Assembly (NCBI GenBank): GCA_946407055.1
Contig: CAMJMP010000008.1
Location: forward strand, 1 to 12,947
Direction: 5' to 3'
Source of the DNA: an uncultured Mycoplasmatota bacterium
GTDB taxonomy: Bacteria > Bacillota_I > Bacilli_A > RF39 > UBA660
Length of the DNA: 12,947 nt
In this document: one piece after another, positions 6,086 to 12,736 of the stretch
Layout: each line of letters begins with the position of its first letter
Numbering within the stretch: the stretch's first letter is position 1
Notes under the pieces: model-generated
What the model saw: only the letters and a program-made list of their open reading frames with translations
Told to the model about the DNA's origin: nothing
The model's database searches: none
Program-made: the position numbers and the translations under genes

Positions 6086-8446
6086 ATGATATCTCTAAAT
6101 TGGTGCAAAGATTATGTTGATATAGAAAATGAAGACCTACATGAACTAGCAGTTAAAATAACTAAAGCTGGTGTTAATGTAGAAAAAGTTATGGATGCTC
6201 GTATTGAACACTTAGTAATAGGGGAAGTAAAAGAATGCGTAGATCATCCAGACAGTGACCACTTACATGTTTGCCAAGTTGATGTTGGTGATAAAGTAAC
6301 ACAAATCGTTTGTGGAGCTTCCAATGTAAGAAAAGGAATCAAAGTTCTAGTTGCTCTTCCTGGTTGTGTATTACCTGGTAATTTTGAAATTAAAGCAGGT
6401 AGCATTCGTGGCCAAGAATCAAATGGTATGATTTGTGCATTATTTGAACTAGGACTAGAAGAAAAGAATGATGAAACATACGCTAAAGGTATTGCAGAAT
6501 TAGATACTGATTTACCAGCAGGTACAGATGCTAATATCTATTTAGGAACTGATGATACAGTATACGAATTAGATATTCATAAACATCGTAATAACGATTG
6601 TTATTATCATATTGGTTTCGCTTATGAAATAGCTAGTATCTTAAATAAGAAAGTAACATTACCTGAAGCTGATTATAAAGAAGATAAAGATAGTATTGAT
6701 AAATATGTATCACTAAAAGTAGATACAGATAAATGTCCATACTATACTGCTAAGATGGTTAAAAATGTTGTAATTAAAGAATCTCCTGATTTCATTAAAA
6801 AGAGATTAATTGCAGCAGGTATGAGACCAATCAATAATGTTGTAGATATTTCTAACTATGTAATGTTAGAGTATGGTAACCCATTACATTTCTTCGATGC
6901 TGCTAAACTAGGAAAAGAAATCTTAGTAAGACAAGCTGAAGAAAATGAACCTATAACTACACTAGATAATCAAGATAGAGTATTAACTAGTGGTGATATC
7001 GTAATTACTGATGGTAAAAAACCAGTATGTATCGCCGGAGTTATGGGTGGTTTAAATACTGATGTTGATGAAACAACAAAAGATATCGTAATTGAAGCAG
7101 CTATCTTCGATGCAGTAAGTATTCGTTACACTGCTGCTCGCTTAGATCTAAAGAGTGAAGCATCTATTAGATATGGTAAAGGTTTATCATATGAATATAC
7201 TAATGCTGCTATGGATAGAGCTTGCTACTTACTAGAAAAATATGCAGATGCTACAGTTCTATCTGGTAAATTAGTACATGATAAAGTTGATAAAACTCCT
7301 AAAGTAGTTGAATTCAAAACTGAAGAAGTATCTATATTATTAGGATTAGAATTAACTGATAAAGATGTTGAAACAGAATTAGATAGATTAATGTTCCCAT
7401 ATGAATTAAATAAAGGAACATTCAAAGTAACTATTCCAACAAGAAGATTAGATATAGATCCAAATGTTAATGATATAGCTGAAGAAATAGGTCGTCTATA
7501 TGGATATGAAAATTTAGAATCTACTTTACCAAGAGTACCAGTACGTCGTGGTAGATACATTGGTGATGTAGGAATTAGAAAAGAAGTATCTAAAAGATTA
7601 AGATTACTTGGTTTAAATGAAACTAAGACTTATACATTAACATCTCCAGAAATGGCTAAACTATTTAAATATGAAGATAAACAACCTGTTGTTTTACCAA
7701 ATCCAATGAGTAGTGATAAATCAGTTATTAGAACAACAATCCTACCTTCATTAATAAATGTTTATGAATATAATAAAGCTCGTAAAGTAGAAAACATTAA
7801 TATCTACGAAATAGCTAAGACATATGATTCAGAATATAATGAAGATTCTAAGATTGCTATGTTAATGAAAGGATCATATTCAATCAATAACTGGCAACAT
7901 ACAACTACTAAATGTGATTTCTATATCTTAAAAGGAATCATCGAAAATCTATTAGATTATCTAGGATTCAAAAATAGATATACATTTGTAGCTAGTGAAA
8001 TCCCAGAATTACATCCTGGTATGTCAGCTAAGATTTTATTAGATAGAGAAGAGATAGGTGTTATTGGTAGAGTTCATCCTTCTTATAAGAAAGAAGAAAT
8101 CTACGTAGCAGAATTATCTTTAACTAAACTATATAACAAAACAATTAAACCATTAAAATATAAAGAAGCATCTAAGTATCCAGAAATCGAAAAAGATATG
8201 GCTTATGTTGTATCTAAAGATGTTGAATCAAGTGTTATTCAAGATCAAATTAAAAAATCTGGTGGCAGATTACTTGATAGTGTAGAAGTATTCGATATCT
8301 ATGAAATGGATAATGAAAAATCTATCGCTTACAAACTAATCTTCAAGGATCCTTCTCGTACACTTTCTGATGAAGAAGTAATGGAAGTATTTAATAAGAT
8401 TATCAATGAAGTTGAAGCCAAAACCGGTGCAAAACTTAGAAGTTAA
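6086..8446 (+). CDS. pheT: Phenylalanine--tRNA ligase beta subunit
   Basis: This is the non-catalytic but essential beta subunit, which carries tRNA binding and editing of Tyr-tRNA-Phe. The 786 residues are full length. Domains in order: an EMAP/OB-type tRNA-binding domain (about 39-150), the B3/B4 editing domain (about 210-370), B5 (about 405-476), a catalytic-like core (about 480-685) and the C-terminal FDX-ACB anticodon-binding domain (about 693-786). Editing-site positions appear intact by motif: PLHFFD with H268, IEAAIF with E337, and LKSEAS with S357/A359 where E. coli has Thr/Ala. The usual TPNRxDC motif before B3 reads HKHRNNDC (165-172), a divergent form. SD AAAGGATG (6071-6078) lies inside the end of pheS, so translation is probably coupled. 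Confidence 0.98.
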   Translation: MISLNWCKDYVDIENEDLHELAVKITKAGVNVEKVMDARIEHLVIGEVKECVDHPDSDHLHVCQVDVGDKVTQIVCGASNVRKGIKVLVALPGCVLPGNFEIKAGSIRGQESNGMICALFELGLEEKNDETYAKGIAELDTDLPAGTDANIYLGTDDTVYELDIHKHRNNDCYYHIGFAYEIASILNKKVTLPEADYKEDKDSIDKYVSLKVDTDKCPYYTAKMVKNVVIKESPDFIKKRLIAAGMRPINNVVDISNYVMLEYGNPLHFFDAAKLGKEILVRQAEENEPITTLDNQDRVLTSGDIVITDGKKPVCIAGVMGGLNTDVDETTKDIVIEAAIFDAVSIRYTAARLDLKSEASIRYGKGLSYEYTNAAMDRACYLLEKYADATVLSGKLVHDKVDKTPKVVEFKTEEVSILLGLELTDKDVETELDRLMFPYELNKGTFKVTIPTRRLDIDPNVNDIAEEIGRLYGYENLESTLPRVPVRRGRYIGDVGIRKEVSKRLRLLGLNETKTYTLTSPEMAKLFKYEDKQPVVLPNPMSSDKSVIRTTILPSLINVYEYNKARKVENINIYEIAKTYDSEYNEDSKIAMLMKGSYSINNWQHTTTKCDFYILKGIIENLLDYLGFKNRYTFVASEIPELHPGMSAKILLDREEIGVIGRVHPSYKKEEIYVAELSLTKLYNKTIKPLKYKEASKYPEIEKDMAYVVSKDVESSVIQDQIKKSGGRLLDSVEVFDIYEMDNEKSIAYKLIFKDPSRTLSDEEVMEVFNKIINEVEAKTGAKLRS

Positions 8447-8447
8447 T

Positions 8448-8476
8448 AAAAAGAGTACAGAAATGTGCTCTTTTTT
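8448..8476 (+). terminator. Terminator of the pheST operon
   Basis: AAAAAGAGTAC (8448-8458) pairs with GTGCTCTTTTT (8465-8475), with one G-U pair, around a 6-base loop. Six Ts at 8471-8476 form the 3' side and tail. Confidence 0.8.
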
Positions 8477-8497
8477 ACATTTTTTTAATAACAAATG

Positions 8498-8526
8498 TTG
8501 ACAAACAAATCTGTTTTTAATATAAT
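8498..8526 (+). promoter_or_regulatory. Perfect consensus promoter of the NAD salvage operon
   Basis: TTGACA (8498-8503) and TATAAT (8521-8526) are both exact consensus and are separated by exactly 17 bases. Such a promoter would be very strong unless repressed, which fits the palindrome over its -10 element. Confidence 0.85.
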
Positions 8527-8537
8527 GTTAATAACAG
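8511..8537 (+). promoter_or_regulatory. Candidate operator: 27-bp near-palindrome over the -10 box
   Basis: The left arm CTGTTTTTAATAT (8511-8523) and right arm AATGTTAATAACAG (8524-8537) are symmetric about 8524. Eleven of thirteen base pairs match, including C/G pairs at both ends (CTGTT...AACAG). The mismatches are 8516/8532 and 8521/8527. Placement over the -10 and the expected start site is typical of a repressor site. A niacin/NAD-responsive repressor is an inference from the genes downstream; no regulator gene is in the window. Confidence 0.5.
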
Positions 8538-8547
8538 AAGGAGAAAA

Positions 8548-8592
8548 GTGAAAAAACCACTAATGTTTACATTGATAATAACAAATAAGTAA
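8548..8592 (+). CDS. Possible 14-codon leader peptide before pncA
   Basis: A GTG at 8548 opens a frame encoding MKKPLMFTLIITNK and stopping at TAA 8590-8592. AAGGAG (8538-8543) is only 4 bases upstream, slightly close for an SD. The stop directly abuts the pncA SD (AAGGAG in 8593-8601), so the ORF could couple translation into pncA. The peptide has a basic start and a hydrophobic middle but no run of a telltale amino acid. It may be merely untranslated leader. Confidence 0.3.
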   Translation: MKKPLMFTLIITNK

Positions 8593-8609
8593 AAAGGAGA
8601 GAAATAATT

Positions 8610-9218
8610 ATGAAAATAGGAAAGAAAAAAGATATAATAGAAATTGAAGAAGCTTTATTCGTAATCGATATGAATAATGGTTTTTGCAACAAAGGTTTAC
8701 TTGCAGATCCATCAATCAAAAGAATAGTACCAGCAATTAAGAAATTAATTGAAGCGGTATTAAGAAAAGGTGAAGGATTATTCTTTGTTAACGATGAACA
8801 TACAGAAGATAGTGTTGAACTTGAAAGATATCTAAGACACTGTATGGGTGATGAAGAATCTGAAACCATTGATGAATTCAACGAATACAAACCATATGCA
8901 CATAAAGAATTCCGTAAGAATTCTAGAAATGCTATCTTTGCACCAGGTATGATGGAAATGTTACTACAAATGAAAAAACTTAAAAGAGTAGTAATAGTAG
9001 GTTGTTGTACAGACTTGTGTGTACAAAACTTTGCTTTAGCACTTCGAGATTTCTTCGATCAATTCAACATGCATGTTGATGTAATCGTTCCAAAAGAAGC
9101 AGTAGAAACTTATGACATACCGGGAGTTCATGATCGAGAAGAAAAGAACCAAAGAACTTACTCAATATTTGAAGATAACGGTATAAAGCTAGTCAAAACA
9201 TTGAAAGAAGGAGAATAA
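8610..9218 (+). CDS. pncA: Nicotinamidase (isochorismatase-like hydrolase)
   Basis: It deamidates nicotinamide to nicotinate, the entry step of the Preiss-Handler salvage route, in the cytoplasm. The 202 residues carry the catalytic triad of the family: D20 in VIDMNNGF, K103 in EFRKNS, and C137 in GCCTDLCV (131-138), which also supplies the cis-peptide turn. Metal-site residues D62 and H64 (NDEHTED) and H77 (YLRHCMG) are present, with a nearby Glu/Asp in place of the second His, as in other nicotinamidases. The N-terminus has a short extension of about 10 residues before the first strand. The SD within AAAAAGGAGAG at 8591-8601 precedes the ATG. The next gene, pncB, starts one base after the stop. 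Other isochorismatase-family amidases are possible from sequence alone, but the operon makes nicotinamidase very likely. Confidence 0.93.
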   Translation: MKIGKKKDIIEIEEALFVIDMNNGFCNKGLLADPSIKRIVPAIKKLIEAVLRKGEGLFFVNDEHTEDSVELERYLRHCMGDEESETIDEFNEYKPYAHKEFRKNSRNAIFAPGMMEMLLQMKKLKRVVIVGCCTDLCVQNFALALRDFFDQFNMHVDVIVPKEAVETYDIPGVHDREEKNQRTYSIFEDNGIKLVKTLKEGE

Positions 9219-9219
9219 A

Positions 9220-10668
9220 ATGGAAAGAAACTACACAATGATGACCGACCTATATGAGTTAACAATGGGTCAAGCTTATTTTAAACAAGGAAAGGAAAAC
9301 GATATTGCTGTATTTGATATTTTCTTTAGACAAAACCCATTTGGTAAAGGTTATGGTGTAATGGGTGGTCTACATGAAATAATAGACTTCCTAAAGAAAG
9401 CTCATTTTACAGATGCAGATATCGATTATCTAAGAGGAAAGAAATTATTTGATGAGGAGTTCTTACAATATTTAAAAACATTTGAATTCCATGGAAGCGT
9501 ATATGCTATTCCAGATGGAACTCCAGTATTTGCTAACGAACCAATCGTAACAGTAAAAGCTCCATTAATTGAAGCACAAATAATTGAAACAATTTTATTA
9601 AGTTATGTTAATGCCGGTATTTGTTATACTACTGCAGCTAAACGTGTTACTGAAGCAGCTGGTGAAATACCTATTATGGAATTTGGTGCTCGTCGTGCCC
9701 TAGGACCAGATACAGCATGTATGGCTAGTACCTATGCTGTAATTGGTGGATGCGTTGCAACATCAAACGTTTTAGCAGGTGAAGAAAACGACATCCCTAT
9801 CAGTGGAACATTCGCTCACTCATTCGTAACATCATTCGATACTGAATATGAAGCATTCATTGCATATGCTGATACATATCCAGATAACTGTATTTTATTA
9901 GTAGATACATTTGATGTTTTAAGAAGTGGTGTACCAAATGCTATTAAGACAGCTAAATACTTAAGAGAAAAAGGTCACGAATTAAAAGGAATCAGAATTG
10001 ATTCAGGTGACTTAGCTTACTTATCTAAAGAAGCTAAAAAGATGTTTGATAAAGCAGGATACCCAGATGTTAAAATCTGTATCTCTAATGGTTTAAAAGA
10101 ACATACTATTCATTCATTAAAAGCTCAAGGAGCAGTAATCAACTCTATTGGTTTAGGAGACAATATAGTTCTTCCTGATCAAGCTAGAGTAGGTTGTGTT
10201 TATAAACAAGTTGCTCTTAAATCTGAAGGTAAATACACTGCTAAGATTAAAGCAAGTAATGATGAAGCTAAAGCTATCACACCAGGTTATAAAAAAGTAT
10301 ATCGTTTCTATGATAAAGAAACTGGCTTCGCTTTAGGTGATGTTATTGCTCTTCATGATGAAAAGATACCAACAGATACATACACATTAGTTGACCCATT
10401 AAATGAAGAAAACAAAACAACATTAACTAACTACAATGTTCGTCCATTACAAGAAACAATCTTTAAAGATGGAGAATTAGTATATGAAGATCCATCAATA
10501 ATGGAAAAGAAAGAATATTGTACAAAACAAATGGAAACATTGTATCCAGAAGTAAAAAGAGAAGAAAATCCACATGGATACTATGTTGACTTATCTCTTG
10601 AATTATTAGACTTAAAGAAGAGAATGTTAAGAGCAGCTAAAGAACAAAAGGTAGAATACGACAAATAG
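9220..10668 (+). CDS. pncB: Nicotinate phosphoribosyltransferase
   Basis: It converts nicotinate and PRPP to nicotinate mononucleotide, with ATP hydrolysis through a phosphohistidine. The 482 residues match the longer Gram-positive form. Visible hallmarks are YTMMTDLYELTMGQAYF at the N-terminus, EFGARRA (154-160), GTFAHSFV (196-203) with H200 as the phosphorylated His, LLVDTFD (227-233), RIDSGDLAYL (259-268), CISNGL (287-292) and SIGLGDNIV (309-317), where many homologues have GVGT in the phosphate-binding loop. The SD (AAGGAGA, 9208-9214) lies in the end of pncA, and the genes are one base apart, so translation is probably coupled. This is the only TAG-terminated gene seen in the window. Confidence 0.97.
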   Translation: MERNYTMMTDLYELTMGQAYFKQGKENDIAVFDIFFRQNPFGKGYGVMGGLHEIIDFLKKAHFTDADIDYLRGKKLFDEEFLQYLKTFEFHGSVYAIPDGTPVFANEPIVTVKAPLIEAQIIETILLSYVNAGICYTTAAKRVTEAAGEIPIMEFGARRALGPDTACMASTYAVIGGCVATSNVLAGEENDIPISGTFAHSFVTSFDTEYEAFIAYADTYPDNCILLVDTFDVLRSGVPNAIKTAKYLREKGHELKGIRIDSGDLAYLSKEAKKMFDKAGYPDVKICISNGLKEHTIHSLKAQGAVINSIGLGDNIVLPDQARVGCVYKQVALKSEGKYTAKIKASNDEAKAITPGYKKVYRFYDKETGFALGDVIALHDEKIPTDTYTLVDPLNEENKTTLTNYNVRPLQETIFKDGELVYEDPSIMEKKEYCTKQMETLYPEVKREENPHGYYVDLSLELLDLKKRMLRAAKEQKVEYDK

Positions 10669-10683
10669 ATTAGGGGGATCTAA

Positions 10684-11271
10684 ATGAATCAATTTGAAGA
10701 AAGCCGAAACAAATACAAAGTAAAAGAAAAGAAACTAATTTCAACTTATAGAGATGGTTATATTGGTAAGAATATTTACGAAGTAACACTTAATAATGGT
10801 GTTACGAGAAAGGTAGAACAAATAACAAAAGCTGGCCGTGAAGGTGATGCCGTTATTATCATACCTATTACTAAAGATAATAAATATGTAGTTATAGTTG
10901 AATCTAGACCAAATACTAGAGAAACTACATGTATTGAATTCCCAGCTGGTATGGTAGATTCTGGTGAAGACCATGCTACTGCAGCAGCTAGAGAATTATT
11001 AGAAGAAACAGGATACAAACCAGAAAAGTTAGTTGAATTAGAATGGCACTACCAAGATCAAGGATGTAGTGGAGCTATTATTAAGTCTTTCGTAGCTTAT
11101 AACTGTGAACGTGTTCAAGACCAAAGACTAGATGACACAGAAAGTATTGATTCATTTGAACTAACAGAAGAAGAAGTTAACGATTTAGCTCTAAATAATG
11201 AAATAACAGATTCTGGTAGTAGATTAGCATATTTTACATATACATTAAAAAAGCAAAATAAGGCATTATAA
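10684..11271 (+). CDS. Nudix hydrolase, ADP-ribose pyrophosphatase type
   Basis: The 195-residue protein has a complete Nudix box from G89 to Y111 (G-x5-E-x7-RELLEETGY: E95, R103, E104, E107, E108, G110). It is preceded by EFPAG (85-89), which is typical of ADP-ribose pyrophosphatases (NudF type). These split ADP-ribose to AMP and ribose 5-phosphate using Mg. In an NAD operon it could clear ADP-ribose made by NAD breakdown and return ribose phosphate toward PRPP for PncB. There is no helix-turn-helix extension, so it is an enzyme rather than an NrtR-type repressor. SD AGGGGG (10672-10677) is 6 bases upstream, and pncB ends 15 bases before. The exact substrate (ADP-ribose, NADH or another nucleotide sugar) cannot be read from the sequence. 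Confidence 0.92.
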   Translation: MNQFEESRNKYKVKEKKLISTYRDGYIGKNIYEVTLNNGVTRKVEQITKAGREGDAVIIIPITKDNKYVVIVESRPNTRETTCIEFPAGMVDSGEDHATAAARELLEETGYKPEKLVELEWHYQDQGCSGAIIKSFVAYNCERVQDQRLDDTESIDSFELTEEEVNDLALNNEITDSGSRLAYFTYTLKKQNKAL

Positions 11272-11324
11272 GAGATTTTATTAATATTTCGTAAAAGTAT
11301 AGGAATAAAACATAAAAACCTCTT
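11270..11324 (+). other. Weak long-range hairpin in the nudix-nadE spacer
   Basis: The 91-base spacer 11272-11362 is the longest gap within the operon. AAGAG-A-TTTTAT (11270-11281) can pair with ATAAAA-AC-CTCTT (11312-11324) around a 30-base loop. There is no U-tract after it, so it is not a terminator. I found no convincing internal promoter either. It may be an mRNA processing or stability element, or chance. Confidence 0.25.
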
Positions 11325-11362
11325 AAAACGTCTAAAAATATATAAAGAAAGGATGTAATTAT

Positions 11363-12109
11363 ATGGATTTTAATGCACAAGAGCATGCAACCAAGATAAT
11401 AGACTTTATTAGAGACTATTATCAAAAGAATAACTTAGGAGGAGTAGTACTAGGTATTAGTGGTGGTAAAGACTCTGGTGTTGTAGCTGGCTTATTCGCT
11501 AAAGCTATTGGACCAGAAAACGTTATCGGTGTAACATTACCATGCCATAGTAAATCACAAGATGCTACTGACGCAGTTCTAGTAGCTGAAAAGTTTGGTT
11601 TCAAACTAATTAATCTAGATTTAACTTCAGTATATGATCAATTCGAAGAAGAAGCTAAAAAGATAGATGATTTCGTAGTAAGTGAAGATAGTGAAATTAA
11701 TTTAAAACCAAGATTAAGAATGTCATCAGTATATTACTTAGCACAAATGTATACTAAGAAAACTGGTAAAGTATACTTAGTAGCAGGTACAGGTAATAAA
11801 TGTGAAATCTACGTAGGTTACTTCACTAAAGGTGGAGATGGAGTATCTGATATTAACGTATTAGGTGACTTAACCGTAGAAGAAGTAATCAAAGTAGGAG
11901 AAGTAATTGGTGTACCAGAACAAGTACTATATAAAGCACCAAGTGATGGCTTAAGTGGAAAAACAGATGAAGATAGATTAGGATTCACTTATGCTGATGT
12001 AGCAAAAGTAATCAATGGTGAACCTGTTGATGAAAATGTTAAAGCAGTAATCGAAAGAAAACATGCTGCTAATCAACATAAATTCAATATACCTATCTAT
12101 AAAAAATAA
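11363..12109 (+). CDS. nadE: NH3-dependent NAD(+) synthetase
   Basis: It amidates nicotinate adenine dinucleotide to NAD with ATP and ammonia, the last step of the pathway. The 248 residues hold only the synthetase domain. There is no N-terminal nitrilase-like glutaminase domain, so the enzyme should use free ammonia. The PP-loop SGGKDS is at 33-38 in VVLGISGGKDSG. Further conserved pieces are KPRLRMSSVYYLAQ (115-128), AGTGNKCE (141-148), KGGDGVSDINVLGDL (156-170) and PSDGLSGKTDEDRLGFTY (193-210). SD AAAGGATG (11348-11355) is 7 bases before the ATG. nadD starts 25 bases downstream of the stop. Confidence 0.97.
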   Translation: MDFNAQEHATKIIDFIRDYYQKNNLGGVVLGISGGKDSGVVAGLFAKAIGPENVIGVTLPCHSKSQDATDAVLVAEKFGFKLINLDLTSVYDQFEEEAKKIDDFVVSEDSEINLKPRLRMSSVYYLAQMYTKKTGKVYLVAGTGNKCEIYVGYFTKGGDGVSDINVLGDLTVEEVIKVGEVIGVPEQVLYKAPSDGLSGKTDEDRLGFTYADVAKVINGEPVDENVKAVIERKHAANQHKFNIPIYKK

Positions 12110-12134
12110 AAAAGGGCAAGAAAGAAGGCTTGGA

Positions 12135-12683
12135 ATGTCTAAAATCGGAGTTTTTGTAGGAAGCTTTAATCCTGTTCATGAAGGACACATTAAAGTAGTT
12201 AATTATTTACTAGAAAACAATTACGTTGATAAAGTACTATTATTACCAACACCAAACTACTGGGATAAACAAGATTTAATCCCTGTAGAAGATCGTCTAA
12301 ACATGTTAAGAGTCTATGAAACTGATAAAATAATCGTAGATGATAAACATAATGACTTCCCATATACTTACCAAGTATTAAGAAGTTTAAAAGAAGACTA
12401 TGATGACGAACTATATTTAATAATGGGTGCTGATAACATAGAAAACTTTTATAAATGGCGTAATGTAGATGAAATACTATTAAACAAAATAATAGTATTA
12501 AATAGAAATAATATAAATATTAACAAATACTTAAAAAAATATCCTAAAGAACAATTCATTCCAGTTACTGACTTCCCATTCATTAATGTCTCTTCTACAG
12601 AGATTAGAAATGGAAAATTTAAACACATCCATCCAGAAGTAATTAAATATATAAAAGATCATAATTTATATCAGGGGGAATAA
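12135..12683 (+). CDS. nadD: Nicotinate-nucleotide adenylyltransferase
   Basis: It joins nicotinate mononucleotide and ATP to nicotinate adenine dinucleotide, feeding NadE. The 182-residue product shows the nucleotidyltransferase signature GSFNPVHEGH (9-18), LIMGADNIENFYKW (95-108) typical of NadD, and FINVSSTEIRNG (149-160) with the SSTxIR motif. ATG 12135 is chosen because the signature begins right after it, as in the family, and a weak SD (AGAAGG, 12123-12128) is 6 bases before. The frame stays open upstream to 12063, but that stretch is the end of nadE and has no SD. The gene order nadE-nadD puts the last two steps next to each other. In many Bacillota a YqeK phosphohydrolase follows nadD; that is not what follows here. 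Confidence 0.95.
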   Translation: MSKIGVFVGSFNPVHEGHIKVVNYLLENNYVDKVLLLPTPNYWDKQDLIPVEDRLNMLRVYETDKIIVDDKHNDFPYTYQVLRSLKEDYDDELYLIMGADNIENFYKWRNVDEILLNKIIVLNRNNININKYLKKYPKEQFIPVTDFPFINVSSTEIRNGKFKHIHPEVIKYIKDHNLYQGE

Positions 12684-12685
12684 TT

Positions 12686-12736
12686 ATGAACAATAAAGGA
12701 GTTGGAGTATTATGTTTGATGAACAAAAAACAATAG
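12686..12736 (+). CDS. Possible 16-residue ORF between nadD and the last gene
   Basis: ATG 12686 encodes MNNKGVGVLCLMNKKQ and stops at TAG 12734-12736. It has a good SD, AGGGGG at 12673-12678, 7 bases upstream, and overlaps the start of the next gene by 25 bases in another frame. It could act in translational coupling, or the ATG may simply be unused. No function can be assigned. Confidence 0.3.
   Translation: MNNKGVGVLCLMNKKQ

Larger units (their letters stand above)
8485..8586 (+). repeat. Three direct copies of TAATAACARA around the NAD operon promoter
   Basis: TAATAACAAAT occurs at 8486-8496 and again, identically, at 8576-8586. The variant TAATAACAGAA is at 8529-8539. The copies start 43 and 47 bases apart, and the middle one is the right half of the palindrome at 8511-8537. 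This suggests sites for one DNA-binding protein, but the motif is AT-rich and chance is not excluded. Confidence 0.45.

Noticed and set aside
7225..7560. 111-codon open frame on the minus strand within pheT
   Set aside because: It lies wholly antisense to conserved pheT B5 coding sequence, has no family motif and is a by-product of AT-rich codon use.
8527..8609. Metabolite riboswitch in the pncA leader
   Set aside because: The leader is short and AT-rich, and I see no stable paired core or known NAD riboswitch signature.
8567..8890. 107-codon minus-strand frame opposite pncA and its leader
   Set aside because: It is Ser/Leu-rich low complexity antisense to the conserved nicotinamidase core, without a credible promoter or function.
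10684..11271. NrtR-type Nudix transcriptional regulator of NAD genes
   Set aside because: The Nudix box is catalytically complete and there is no winged-helix C-terminal domain; the length fits an ADP-ribose pyrophosphatase.
11272..11362. Terminator and new promoter between the Nudix gene and nadE
   Set aside because: No hairpin with a U-tract and no acceptable -35/-10 pair; nadE is most simply part of the same operon.
12063..12134. N-terminal extension of nadD by 24 codons
   Set aside because: It overlaps the end of nadE in another frame, lacks an SD and would push the GSFNPVHEGH signature away from its usual N-terminal place.
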